Origin: Stomorhina lunata
Taxonomy: Eukaryota > Arthropoda > Insecta > Diptera > Rhiniidae
Direction of reading: 5' to 3'
Assembly: GCA_933228675.1 (NCBI GenBank)
Contig: OW121742.1
Location: forward strand, 128,441,983 to 128,505,982
Length of the DNA: 64,000 nucleotides
The translations under genes and the position numbers were made by a program. Each line of letters begins with the position of its first letter. Positions within the stretch are counted from its first letter, which is position 1. The notes below the pieces were generated by a model. That model was given only the letters and a program-made list of their open reading frames with translations, made no database searches and was not told the origin of the DNA. Positions 39,094 to 52,003 of this stretch are shown piece by piece.

Positions 39094-40137
39094 AAAATTT
39101 CTAGTTATTTTACAGTATTTCGATTTGAAACTGCTGGGTAAATACACATGTTTTGTTGAAAAACCGTAGATTAGTATGACCTAGTTTCCATGGAGTCAAA
39201 TTGAAGTAATTGATGTTTCTAACTAAAATACTAATTGTAACTCAATTAAAAAAAATCAATTATTAGTTTTTTGTGAAATGAATCCTCATCTGTGGATATT
39301 GATTCATGACTCTGTTAAGCCTATAATCGTGCTTTAAGTTAGATTGTATTATTTTTACAAAAGTCCTTTTAGTGCCATCCTTATATATTTCCGTGTCCAT
39401 GTGGTCATTCTATTAAAACATAAATATGTGGACAAATATGTCAATATGCCACACACTTGTACATATTTGCATTTGGTTATGTTTATGTTGTTTTTTTTTG
39501 AGTCAATTTTTCTGTTCATCTCCACTTTCCGCAGGCACTGGACAGGTAGTAGTATTAACCCTTCACTGCAATTAAAAGTTCAAATAAATGGAACAAATTT
39601 TTTTATAAACACAACAATTTTTTTCTTTTCTGTTAAATATTTTTCATAAATTGTGTTTATTTTGTTTTCGTTTTACAAATTTAACTTTGCTTGTCTGTGT
39701 GTGTTTTAATAAATGTATAGGTATCAATGTTATACATAGGTTTAAGTGTTTGTATTTGAGCTGCAATATGATTTGATTGCAATATGATTGATTGTCAATC
39801 GATAGTTTATGGCAAAACATTAAATAATCTAAATATTACTACAATCAATTTAGTTATTTCATAACAACAATTACTTAAAATAAATCCTAAAAAGTTATTT
39901 AAAAGCATAAAAAATCCAATAATGTTGATGATGATAAAAAAAATTAATAAATTAAAATAACTTCAGTCATTTATTTTTTCATAAAACATAAATATTTATA
40001 ATAAATTAAAAACTTTATTGAACAGATTAGAAAGTAAATGGACCATTTAATAAAAAAACGGAAAATATTGAATAAATTTGTTGTCTTCCATCTAGCAGGT
40101 TATTTGTGTTAAACGAAAATGCATTTTAAAGATTAAC
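39094..40137. other. AT-rich non-coding stretch
   Basis: Nothing supported. The 101-codon frame at 39344 has no recognisable domain and low-complexity content. Confidence 0.45.
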
Positions 40138-40926
40138 AAGTAAGAAAGTGCTATAGTCGGTCAAGCCCGGCAATATGATACCCTTCACTACTAAGGTCAA
40201 AGGTGTTCTTTTTCGTGTATAAAGACAAATATTTGCTTAATTTTGTTATCATACTAACATTTTCTCAAGACTTATCTATTTAAGCTGTTTCCGTCATTTC
40301 GACTTATATGAGCGCTAGGGTCAAATGTGGACCGTTTATCTTGAAATTTAGCAACTGATTACAGTTTTTACAAAAATTATGTTTGAAAAAAATGAACTTA
40401 AAATTGTCATTAACTTTAGATTTACGAGCGTTTTAGTGATATTTGTCTCATTTAGTGCGTTTTGATAGAAGAGTTTATAAGGGAGCTATTGTCAAATGTG
40501 GACCGATTTCCACGAAATTTGGTTCAATGGTTTTGGTTTACATAAGCAGTATTTGTTTTAAATTTCATGAAAAAATATTGAAATTTCTGGACAAAATATC
40601 AATTCCGGGAAGTGGGACCTATGGGAGGTACCATAAATAATGGACCGATTTTGACGAATTTTAACAGCCAGATCAAAAAAATTATCTGTGCTAAATTTTA
40701 TCAAATTATCTTTCGAATTGCGACCTGTGCTTTGATAACATGGTTAACATAGGGGTGCAGCCATCCAGCTGTCCAGCCAGACGGACGGACATACTGACAT
40801 GGTCAAATCGGCTCAGAAAGTGATTCTAAGCCTGCCATCCATCCGGACGGACGGACACAAAGTGATTCTAAAAGGGTCCAAGACAAATATTTCTATACGT
40901 TACATACATACATCAGCACAAATTTA
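40138..40926 (+). repeat. R1 dispersed repeat, copy B
   Basis: Begins AAGTAAGAAAGTGCTATAGT then CGGTCAAGCCCGGCA and ATACCCTTCACTACTAAGG. It includes TATGAGCGCTAGGGTCAAAT, GTGGGACCTATGGGAGGTAC, CAGACGGACGGACA and ACATACATCAGCACAAATTT. A local duplication repeats AAAGTGATTCTAA at about 40817 and 40859. The terminal hairpin seen in copy C is lost. Confidence 0.85.
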
Positions 40927-41449
40927 CAGAAATTATTATTCAGCTAAATTCTATAGGAAGACTAACTGAACTTAGGTTTAAAGTTCCCAACATTCTCAAG
41001 AATATTTAAATTTAATCAAATTATGTTTAGTCTGAATTTGGCCTGAACAAAAATGTAGTCACCGAAAATTCCAATGGTCACAAATATTAAGATAATGTCA
41101 ACTAAATTTGTCTAAGCATTTATGAATTTACAAAAATTTTGAATTTTCTATCTTTTATTATATTGGATATGGTATAATACAAGTTTTTATAATCAGTATT
41201 TGGTTGTTTGTGAATTCTAAAAAAGGGAGTATTACAAGTAGGTACTTAAAATTTCGTTCTTAATCATTTTAGTTAAAGAATTATGTAAATTCGTACACTC
41301 CCTTCTGACATTAAGAGCAGCAAATCATTTTAATAGTTTTGTTATTAATAAATATTTGAACGTAAAAAGATGTTGCGAATAAATATCTTATTAAAGTTTC
41401 GTTTATATTCAATTCATACAACCATTTATGGTTTGTATATGAAAGAGTA
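40927..41449. other. AT-rich non-coding stretch
   Basis: Nothing supported. Confidence 0.45.
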
Positions 41450-41451
41450 TA

Positions 41452-41686
41452 TCTGTGGCTTGGTGCTAAAAAGGTCAATATCAAAAAAATAGTTTTGAGA
41501 AAATTTGATTTAAAGTTTTTATTTTCCATATAAATTCATAGTAACATTGTCTAGAAAAAGCCTTATAAATCTGTTCTAAGTTAAGTTAGAGATTAGCTGA
41601 TGGAGGGTAAAGATGGAAATCTAATGCAGTGGTTAACTCAAAACTGTTAAAAATTTACATTGGCCCTTTTAATACCAAGCCACAGA
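41452..41686. mobile_element. MITE with TCTGTGGC terminus, copy M7
   Basis: Left end TCTGTGGCTTGGTGCTAAAA pairs with right end TTTTAATACCAAGCCACAGA; TA lies just outside both ends (41450-41451, 41687-41688). About 235 bp, non-coding. The terminus and TA flanks are shared with 50624-50870, which suggests a Tc1/mariner-type non-autonomous family. Confidence 0.7.
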
Positions 41687-43493
41687 TATTTAAAAGGATG
41701 AAGTCAAACTATAGTTAAATATTAAATTATATGTATGTATATAAACCTAAATGCATATGTATGTATGAATGTAAATATATTTTTAAGGAAACATCCAAAC
41801 ATATTAGGTTTTCTTTTAAAGAAAATTGTGACTATTTTTTTCTGTTTTGTTTCCGTTTTAATAATATCTTTACAATTCAATGACTTCTTAAACGCGCCAA
41901 CATACATTTTAATAAGAATTGCCATATCATCGCCAATGCCAACCAGTGCTATTCATAGATTACAACACTGGCTGCTACTGCCACTACCACTACCAATTCC
42001 ACAGCCAAACCAGACAGCCATCCAGCTATTCAACCATCACACAGTCAACCAGCCATTCACAAAGACAACGACTAAAGTCATTTAATATTTTATTTGTAAG
42101 AAAAAAAAGCGAAGTTTATGGGTTGCTACCATTGGAAACAACCGCAAATGAAAAGGCCATAAAAGACAGAGTAACCACTACATTATACAACCTACACTCC
42201 TTTGAGCAGTCTTTTTTTCCTTCTTCCCTATTATATAAGTCTAAGTAATATCATTACTAGAAATAGAAAGCCACCATCAGATAGATACTTCTAGTTGTCT
42301 GGTAAATATCATCCTACAAATATCAGAACATAAGTAATAGCCATAGATGATGACTTTGAAAAGTAATGGAAAGAGGCATAAGTAAAGTGGTAGATTTCTA
42401 GGAATTTGTGCCTTATGTTTTAAAGAAATAAGCAAAAAAAGAAAAAGCAAATAATAAAGTCTAAGAAACAGACAGCAAACAGTTGTTGTATTTTATACAT
42501 TTGCAAATGTTCACTATTTGTTTGTATGATTGAGTGTTTGTAATTTATACTTTCATCAGTAATGCAGGAATACATAAAACGGAAACGGAAGCCTATACTA
42601 TAATGATGATAATGACGGTTTGCTACAACATAAACAAGTTGTCTTCCATATACTTTGTTATGCGTCTCTTGGCTCGGTTGAAGAAAAGTAGAAAAACCCG
42701 TTGGTTCCCTTTATCAATTCCTGTCAATATGGAAACTATAGCAAAAGAAATAAATGTTGTTTATGAATGAAATGCATTTCTTTGCAAATAGATTTTCTAG
42801 GAAAAACAAAAACTGAAAAGAGTTAAATTATATAAGAAACAAAATGGTAATGCATGTTATTTAGAAGTGAAATAGAAAAAATATTGCCTTCATCATCATG
42901 TAATAGTATCATTTATACCTTAATCATACTTCATTTCATTTTTATTTCGTTCAACTGAATTCTAATTGGACATCAGTGTAAATTTGCTATCTAGTCTTAA
43001 ATATTTTCATAAATCTCGTGAACTAAACTACTATTAATATGAATAGGTAAAATTTTGTATGTTTTTTTTGTTCCCTTGTCATCGTAATAAAAATAACCTA
43101 ACATATATGGCTACTTAAGACCCACAATTGAAAGGCAAAAAGGAATTACAGAATATACTTTAAAACAAAGTATTAAGGCAACTTTATTGTCCTTAACTTG
43201 AAAAATATTTTTTTTCGAAAGCGGAATGCCTTTATCCTCACTCACTGACAGCAACCTCTATGGACTTTGTATCTTTACACTTTTTTTAAATTTATTACAA
43301 AGCTAAAAATTCCTAACAAGAGTCCTTATACTGTTATAATTGTTTTTCCATAATAATATTAACCAACAATATTTTTGCTATTGGTCTCTCTATAATTTGT
43401 TGTAATTAGAACTGGTAACACACAGATATACACCAAAATACTTAACAACATAACTTTGTGGTTATGGTATACAAATACCATAAAACAAATACA
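41687..43493. other. AT-rich non-coding stretch
   Basis: 41920-42060 is CCA/CAG-rich and open in two frames, but has no recognisable domain and no supporting splice or codon signal. Nothing else supported. Confidence 0.45.
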
Positions 43494-43495
43494 TA

Positions 43496-43653
43496 CAGTA
43501 AAGCCTAGATTTTTAGAAAGTTATTTAAAATAAAAAAATTTAGTGTGTTCTATAAAAGAAACTTTCTTAAAATATAGGAATTTTGAGATTTTTTTTTGTT
43601 AAGGGTTCAGTTTTATAGCCTAAACCCAAATGAAATATATCAAGGAATTACTG
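43496..43653. mobile_element. pogo-like MITE candidate M8
   Basis: TA|CAGTAAAGCCTAGATTT on the left and, reversed, TA|CAGTAATTCCTTGATAT on the right match at 14 of the first 19 positions; TA sits at both edges. The CAGTnnnnCCTnGAT terminus resembles pogo/Tigger-type inverted repeats. Weak but consistent. Confidence 0.4.
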
Positions 43654-43920
43654 TAAATGCTATGAGAGATATAAGAATCTAGTAAATGTATTTCAATTCA
43701 ATTGATGTTGTATAATTATCTTAAGTTGATTTGTTTATTTTGTTACATGATAACTGGGGGAAAACAAAAAAAAAACTAAAAGAAAACTTCTAGAAACTAA
43801 AAAAGAAATAGGAAAGTATACATTTATATTTGTTTGTTGTAGGTAGAGACACTAGAAGAAAACGGAATGGATGAAATAAGTGCCAGGTTACATAACTGGG
43901 TAAAAATGTTGGTTTAGTTA

Positions 43921-45710
43921 TTATACCCTTCACCACCAAAGGTGGAAAGGGTATTATAATTTTGTGCTGATGTATGTAACTCATGGAAATATTTGTCTTA
44001 GACTTACCTTTAAGTATGCCAATAGACTTAGAATCACTTTCTGAGTCGATTTCAGTCCGTCCGTCTGGACCGCTAATAGTGGCATTTCTTCATAAATCGA
44101 AGTGCAAAAAAAATTAGTAGTGACCCTACAACGGCGAAATTTTTCATACTTGTTCAGTTTTATATAGATAAGAGATATTCAAAAATTGTTTTAAATCCAT
44201 CGACTCCTTGGGCCCCCATTTTGTCGTATATAAGCCGCATTTCTCAATACAAGTTGCAATTCTCAACAAAATTTCTTCAAATTCGGCACACATCTATTGG
44301 TTGACCCAAGAGCTGTACTAATTTTGGTTGAAATCCGTCGACTCCTACGGGACGTACACTTAAATTCAATTTGATAAAAATGTTACGCCTAAACGACTGC
44401 AACAGTTTTTGCTTAAATTATGCTTTACAATTTATATGACTTTTTGCAGGAAATTTTGAACTTTGTTCTACGATCGGTAAATTTAGGTGAATTTTTTTCG
44501 CTCAATCTAAAGAAAAGACTTTTACCATTCACATGGTTATGATATAAGCACCGAGCAAAATTAGTTTTTGTCCAAAGAAAAATGAAAGCATTGAATTTTG
44601 AAGAGCTTTTTTAATTTGCTGATATCTCGTAAACTATATACGAGATTAAGTTATTTTCTTCTGTAGACTAAAACTAGGGTTCTGTATCTTAATTAAATCG
44701 AGGTCAATATTAAAGCTGTGAAAACTATATTCGATGCATGAGCTACTAAGTTTGATGTAAAATTTCATCACTTTTTCATTTAAGAACATTAAGCACATTT
44801 CAATTCCTTTGAAATAACACATAATAGCTGTGTTCCAGAACTACCAATACTGTACAATATTGTACAAGTTTTAATCAGAAACTACAGGAAAGTGTTCCTG
44901 TACTGAAAAAATATGACTTAATTGTAATTTCTGGTTAAAAATTGTACAATATTGTACAGTATTGGTAGTTCTGGAACACAGCTAATATGCTTTTTTCTTG
45001 AAAACAATTATTGATCCTTAATATGTAGACTCTTCTCTAAAGAACGGCATCATTAGATTTTTCATAAGCGGTGTTCGCAAAATGGCTCTTTTGCAGCAGA
45101 AATACCAAAGTGCGACTAGCTACACCTCCATGTAAATCTTGTAATCAAAGTACAGGTCACAATTCTTAAGATAATTTGATAAAATTTGGCACAGATAATG
45201 GCTATTGAACTTTGTCGAAATCGGTCAATTATTTATGGTACCTCCCATAGGTCAAACTTACCGGAAATAATAGTTTGGCCACAAATTTAAATATTTTTTA
45301 TGAAATTTAAAATGAATACTGCTTAGGTAAACCAAAACCACTGTACCAAATTTCGTTGATATCGGTCCACATTTGATCATAGCTCCCATACAAAGACTTC
45401 TATCAAAACACACTAAATTACACAAATATCAAAACGCTAGTAAATCTGAAGATAATGACAATTTTAAGTTTATTTTTTGCAAACATAATTTTTGTAACAA
45501 ACTTCGAGATAATCAGTCCACATTTGACCCGAGATCTCATATTAGTCCAAATGACGGAGCTTAAATATATAAGTCTTGAGAAAATGTTTGTTTGATAACA
45601 AAATTTATCAATTACTTGTCTTTGTATACAAAAAAGAACACCTTTAACCTTTGTGCTGAAGGGTATCGTATGGTCAGGCTTGACCGACTATAGCAATTTC
45701 TTGCTTGTTT
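43921..45710 (-). repeat. R1 dispersed repeat, copy C (longest)
   Basis: Reverse orientation. The 3' edge is a hairpin, ATACCCTTCACCACC / AAA / GGTGGAAAGGGTAT (43923-43954), followed by TTATAATTTTGTGCTGATGT and GTCCGTCCGTCTGG. The 5' edge is CGATACCCTTCAG.. and TCAGGCTTGACCGACTATAG (about 45645-45710). Bases 44067-45130 have no counterpart in copies A, B or D: either a nested insertion or the interior of a longer parent element. The hairpin edge and GTCCGTCC block recall a common Drosophila repeat (from memory). Confidence 0.8.
44827..44982. mobile_element. MITE M4, near-palindromic, TA-flanked
   Basis: Arms of about 59 bp; the first 41 bp are perfect inverted repeats (GCTGTGTTCCAGAACTACCA and then ATACTGTACAATATTGTACA). 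TA lies on both sides (44825-44826, 44983-44984); AAT/AAT is an alternative reading of the duplication. 156 bp, no coding capacity. It lies inside R1 copy C. Confidence 0.85.
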
Positions 45711-48700
45711 TTTCTAAGGAATGCGTTTTATTTATAGTTTATAGTAAAAATTCATTCATACTACAAGATAAATTATACTACTCGTAATCAAAATTTATAC
45801 ATGAGAATGTACAACACTCATGTATGGGTTCCTATTACAAAATACTAAACGACTTCAACGTCAATACAAACATGATAAACTGAAGTAAAACATTGATGTA
45901 TTTTTTTTTTTTTTTTACAACCAGAGTCACTTGGTCTAGCATCTATTACATAGATTTTAAGAGTTCCTCAGTCTTTTATACTCTAATTTACTCAATTCAT
46001 TTGTAAATCTTTCTTTATCTGTATATAATATATGGGCTATTAACAAAATTTTTTAATTCTTAAAAATTTACTCAAATTGGATTTATTTTGTTGCTATTAT
46101 CAATTTCAAAAATATTCATTCAAAAAAAAGCTAAATGATGTCAAGTCAAAAAAAAGTCCATGAAATTGTTTCGAGTTATTGCAGTTTCTCCCCAAAATTG
46201 AAAGACCTTGACGACATACCTAAGTAAACGCAGCAAAAGAGTTTGTTTAGTAAAACGTTTTATGGTTCAATATATCAAGTGTAACTTTTTTAGTTTTATT
46301 CTTTAATTTGTGTATTTAAACACACCAATGTCTATGAGTAGTTCTTAAACAATTGTTGTATAAAAAAACCAACAAAAGCTTTTAACTAAAACAGTTTGAA
46401 ATAACCCATATACAGTTTTCCTTTCTTTCAATGTTTTAACGTATCAAATGTTGGTAAAATGTTTGATTTACGTTGTTTTACAAACCGGTAACAACCTACA
46501 GCAACAAGAACATAATAAGTACAAGTGGAAATTGTTGTAGTTGTTGTTGTTGCTGTTGTTGTTGTTAAGTAGCAGTGGTGGTAGTAAAAGTTAATAGTAG
46601 TAGCAAAAGTAGTTCTTGGTTGATGCTTTGATAAGCATTCTGTGGCTTAAAAGTTTTTGTATTCAATTGAGAAATTAGACCATTAACCAAGTTATATTAG
46701 TAACTTTATACTCTCTACTATTTAAACACCAATACCAACAAATATATACTGAGAAACACACATACTCCCACAGTCCTACACATACATTCACAGAACATTT
46801 ATTCGATTTATCTTTAAAAGTTTGCAAAAAAAAACATATAACAGGAATATTTTGTTTAAACTTTGCTTATATATGTGTGTATATACATATATGTATATGT
46901 ACAGATTCGTAGTAGCATTAGAGTATTGTCTAGATAAGTTTAACTTTTCCAGATCAAGAGCTTGTATGTTTGTATATATATAAAGGGATATGTATATATT
47001 TGTAAGGACACACTTATCTTGAAGGTAAAACTATTGGTAAATATTTTGCTCTTCTCAAAATTCATGTTGATTTAACCAAGAAGTTAAGTAGTAATTTTGC
47101 AATTAGTTATTTTGATTGTTTACCATTAAGCAATACAAATAAAAAGGACGAAAAAATAGATAACTATTAAGACATAGAAATAAACATTAGAGGGATACAT
47201 GAAAATAATAAAAATAAAACTTAAACAATTTATAAAGACTTTGTAAGATAGTTTTGAAAATACTTTATAAAGCTTGTCATTAAATAAATTTTAATGGATT
47301 TCTAATATAAATTTACAGTCTAGATTTCGTCCTTTTTGATCTAATGTTCCTTGAAAATGCTGAGTTCAAAAAAAAGTTTTATCTTTTTTTACTTTTGACT
47401 TGTTCATTACTTTCTTTCGAAAAGATTTACCATGACTATTCCCATTGAATTACCATCAATGGTAATACATTTATTGAGCATATACATACGTACAATATTT
47501 AAGTACTTACGCACTTCTCTAATAGATATTTAGATATTCTGAATTTGGATTATTTATTTGTTTAGATTACCGAGTAAAAAAAACAAATGTTTGCTTATTT
47601 AGTTTGAGTTTCACCTCAATAAATTTTCTCTCAATGGCATTTAATTACTTTTTCTACTTTAACGCACTTTCATTTATTTCCTGAGATTTTATTTATTTCA
47701 AGATGATGCTGATCTTGATGATGATGTAGACAATTATTTATTTTGCTAGAACTTGAGACATAAGAAACATTTACATACTTCAAAGGTAAATAAATCTAGT
47801 CTGAAAACTTTTAAATATTTAAACAAATAAGATTTAAATAAAATATTTGTTAAGGTTGTTAACTTCATTTTTGGAAAATATTACATTTAATTTTCGTCGC
47901 TTTAAAATTTTAAGCATTTTTGATTTTTATCTAATTCCTTGCAAATTTAATGCTCTTCTTAATTATTATATGTTTTTCTATTTTCTGCACATATTAAAAT
48001 TGTTAGCGTTTGTTTTATTTTTCTAATGTCTTTTTGAAATGTAAGTACATACTCGTGTACATATGTATTTATATTACAAGGATTGCTTTTTTTAATTTTC
48101 TTAAAATATTTTGCGATTTATTTTTTCTGTTATTAGTTTCTATTTTCGGTTATGTGTTGAAAACATTGCCAACTTAGCTATCTCTTTACAACTAATAGTA
48201 AAATTGTTTTTTTTGATATTTTTGAAAAAAAAAAAAAAAATATAAACAAAATGCTCATATCAGACTCAGTCAGGGTTTTTGTGTCGACAAACATATTTGT
48301 TGGATTACACTACACTCGAGTGAACTAAAACTATAGTTTAGTAGATGAACGTTTACATAAACATGGCTTTGTTCTGGTTATTTATATATATGACGTTTAA
48401 AATAGAAAATATTAAACAAAAACGGAAACAGGATGAAAATAAACAGTAAAAACTAAGCAAAAAGGACATATGTATGCCATGTTTAAGAATATTTGCAAAT
48501 ATGTTAAAGCTTTTACTGTACGAAAATTTTGAAGTAAATTTAAATAAATTGGTTTGAAAGTAGTTTAGCTTCTATTTACGTGTCTAGCAAGGATGACTAC
48601 GTCACCACTACATTTTGGAAAATAAGTTTTAAGACTTTTGTCTGAGTTTTATGTCTAGAAGTATATACAATATTTTATATTTTTATCTTTTTACATATGA

Positions 48701-50187
48701 AATGATGATGTTATCCTTTATTTAAAGTTTATACTTCAACTTTCACATACGTGCTGGGAAGCACACACTACTACTACTACTCATGCATGTGGTATTCATC
48801 ATTGGTTTAAATGTATTGCTTACGTTTTTGTTTTGGTCCTGTATGTCCTTGTTTGTTTGCTTTTATTTTATCTACAAGTTTACTTCTTTATGTTGTGTTC
48901 ATGTTAAGGTTTTGCTGGGTTTGTTAATGTGGTCGATCGTTGTTGATGCTCATTCACTCACTCACTCACTCACTCTTTGGATGTTTACGTCAGAGTTTCT
49001 TGAAAATTCCTTTGGCCATAATTTCTGTTCAGCATTTCATATGCTTGGTTTGTGATAGATTTGTTGTCTTTAATTTTTGGTAATAGTAGCCACTTTTCTT
49101 ACTTAACACACTTACAATTTCTGTCCGAAAATCTTATAAATATTTATATAGTTGTTGCCTTGATATGTTCAGGTTTCATATCTATTTGTAAGGATAATAC
49201 TTTGGCTTCGATCTTCTTGTTTTTAAGGTAAAATGTAAATCTGTTAGATATTCTAGTAGAATGTACATATATTAGCTTCCACAAAATATATGTAAGTGTA
49301 TATGTATAACTATCCGTATGTGTATGGTATATCCTTATGTTAATATAATGTATGGATAATGATGATGATTATGTTGATGAAGAAAAATATGTTGCTGGCA
49401 GCCAGCTTCAATATTACCACGCCTTACATTTAAACTTTTGTAATGTTGTGGAAATACATTTAATACTTTGACTTTGGCGCTACTCTGGCAACATTCATAT
49501 GGTAGAGAAAATGCAATTTAAGCTTGCAAAAGACTAGATAAAAAACTGAAATATTTACAAGCTGTATTTAATATATATATGTATATAAATCTATTTTTGC
49601 TTTAGGAAATTATATGTTCATTTTATATTGGTACTATATTACGATTTGTAATTTTAGAAAAGCAAAGAAACAACGTTTAATGGCGGTAATAAAAACTATA
49701 TTTCAAGTATTTACAAGACTTTATTGTAATTCTCTAATTCATAAACAAAAAGTAACGTTGAGACAAGCTTAAAAATCTAATTTTCCTTACAAAATTCTTA
49801 CTTTCTTAGAATTATATAAATAACTGACTAATGGAATTGAATTGTACATATATCATAATTACTACTACTTTTAAAGCTTTTAGATACATTAGTTTCGAAT
49901 TGTTTACAGAAAATGTTTGTGGGCTAAAGAGTGAGATTCTATAAACAGTGCATGAACAAGTTACTATAACTTTTGATAGAGTAAACCAATTTCATCGTCT
50001 ATTATACAGCAATTATGTATATTTTGTAGGGTTTTTACTCGAGTAATATTTGCTCGATTAATCGGAAAAATTAAATCGACTAATCGGTAGAGTAAATTTT
50101 CAAATAAAGATTTATTTATTTCATTATTTTTTATTTTCCACGAGTAATCCAGTAACTCGAGTGAAAACATTGCAATTCCTTTTCTAG
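45711..50187. other. AT-rich non-coding stretch with simple repeats
   Basis: Contains a TTG/CTG run at 46532-46567 and a CACT run at 48951-48975. No gene or RNA supported. Confidence 0.5.
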
Positions 50188-50558
50188 TTTTTATACCCTT
50201 CACTACCATAGGAGTCCATACGTCATCCATCCGGCCATAGTACCTCCCATAGGTCCCACTTGCCGGAATTGATTTTTGGCCAAAAATATCAATATTTTTT
50301 CATGAAATTTAACAAAAAAAAAAAATACTGTTTATGTTCCCCAAAATCACTGTACCAAATTTCGTTGAAATCGGTCCACATTTCACCCTAGCTCTCATAC
50401 AAGTCCAAATGACGAAAACAGCATTAAAATATAAGTTTTGAGAAAATGTTTGAATGATGGCAAAATTAAGAAAATAATTGTCTTTATACAGGGAAAAGAA
50501 CACCTTTGACTCTAGTGGTGAAGGGTATCGTATGGTCGGGCTTAACTCGTTTTTTTTT
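50188..50558 (-). repeat. R1 dispersed repeat, copy D
   Basis: Reverse orientation. It runs from TTATACCCTTCACTACCATA through GTACCTCCCATAGGTCCCAC, GGTCCACATTTCACCCTAGC to GAAGGGTATCGTATGGTCGG and GCTTAACTCG. It is internally deleted relative to copies B and C. The short frames here are repeat-derived. Confidence 0.85.
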
Positions 50559-50623
50559 AAGTACGAGTATTAACAAAATAAAATCACTAAAATTTTTGGC
50601 TATATAAGCTTCATTCGTTCATA

Positions 50624-50870
50624 TCTGTGGCAATAAATAATAATGGCTTAAGTCGAAATTTTGTGTTTTGAGATATTAAGTGTTTTGTCTAAAAGATATA
50701 AGGGTTTTGTATAAAAAGTAAAAATAAAAAACGCGTATAGTTTTAAAAATAACGACAATTTAAACTTCAAATTTAGCTGAGTGATAAATCTTGATCTAAA
50801 TATAAAGAATATGTAATAAAATGAAAAAGCACTTATATCAACTTTATCCATTATCATTTATTGCCACAGA
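50624..50870. mobile_element. MITE with TCTGTGGC terminus, copy M5
   Basis: Left end TCTGTGGCAATAAATAATAA pairs with right end TTATCATTTATTGCCACAGA (one mismatch); TA flanks at 50622-50623 and 50871-50872. 247 bp. It shares terminus, flanks and some subterminal sequence (AGTTTTGAG/TGTTTTGAG) with M7. Confidence 0.72.
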
Positions 50871-50873
50871 TAT

Positions 50874-51887
50874 AATACTTGGGTAGGACACTGTGTTAAT
50901 AAGATCGCTATAGTATAAGATTGAATACATTTAAGGTTCTACCAAGGATATTATGGCACCTTTCTTAAGTTTTATCTAAATAGATAAAGCTAGAAGTACT
51001 ACAATAAGGAATTGCCTATTTCAAAAAGATGACCAGTGGTTATCCTAAGCTACTGAACTCCCTAATATTTTGTTAAGAAGTTGCAATGCATTTTTCCCTA
51101 ATTTTAGCTATTTCTGCAGAAACTAGCTTTATGATTCTTTACATATTATTCTAATACAAAATTTATACACATTTACTATATTTAAGTTTCATTTTTAGCT
51201 AAAAAGTATGCTATACTTTTGATACATCTTAACAAAAATCTAATCAGAATATTTCCTCCAACAAATTTATCTCACACATCGTACAGTTTTAAATGCATTG
51301 TTTCAACTTCACCAATTCCTATAAGAAACTTTAATGATGCTTTACTATATCATTATTATATGAAGGATTTTCCAACCAAAAATCCCACAAAAAATGTTAA
51401 CCAATTTTTACCTTCTTATTACATACACAACATCCTTTAACAACTAATTCCATTTATAAAAAAAAAATATTATTTGTTATTAAATTTATGAAGCATAAAA
51501 CTACATTTACGCTTAATTTCATAAAACATGACTTTAATAAAAAAAGAATGAACAGACACACATTCACTAAAAATACGAGCAAATGACAACAAAAAAGTTG
51601 TTATAAAATACAACAACAAAAAATAAATATCCCCGAAAATAACAATAAAAGAAAATACATAAAAGTAACAAGGATGATTTTTTTTTTTTGGTGTGAGTGT
51701 GTGAAAGTTGTATTCGCCAAAAAAAGTGATAAATTTCTTTATGCTCCCGCTACTAAGACCTTTTGTATCTAGATTAAAAAATAAACAGCAAAATAAAAAT
51801 TTGAAAATAACCCAGTGACAAATTTTGTAAATATTGTAAAAATTTTATTACTTTCAATTTTTTCATTATATAACATAATATAATTCC
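50874..51887. other. AT-rich non-coding stretch
   Basis: Nothing supported; the frames at 51219-51440 lack recognisable domains. Confidence 0.45.
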
Positions 51888-52003
51888 CACGACATTCCAA
51901 CTGGAATAAGGGGTACTTTTTTATGTGGGTCTGGCCAGGGATCGAACTTGGGTCCTCTGGTATGCTAGGCGGATGACTAACCTGCTGTATCACGGTGGTT
52001 CCC
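51888..52003 (-). mobile_element. tRNA-derived SINE
   Basis: On the minus strand the head reads GGGAACCACCGTGATACAGC then AGGTTAG, giving an A-box-like TGATACAGCAGG (51981-51992). A B-box-like AGTTCGATCCC lies at 51938-51948. The spacing suits a tRNA-type pol III promoter. The body continues to AAGTACCCCTTATTCC and GGAATGTCGTGGGAATTA. The same 3' part recurs at 10982-11025, which shows a mobile family rather than a single tRNA relic. Source tRNA not determined. Confidence 0.75.

Noticed and set aside
41735..42248. Overlapping 116- and 109-codon frames
   Set aside because: Composition comes from a CCA/CAG-rich stretch; two frames are open at once and neither has a domain.
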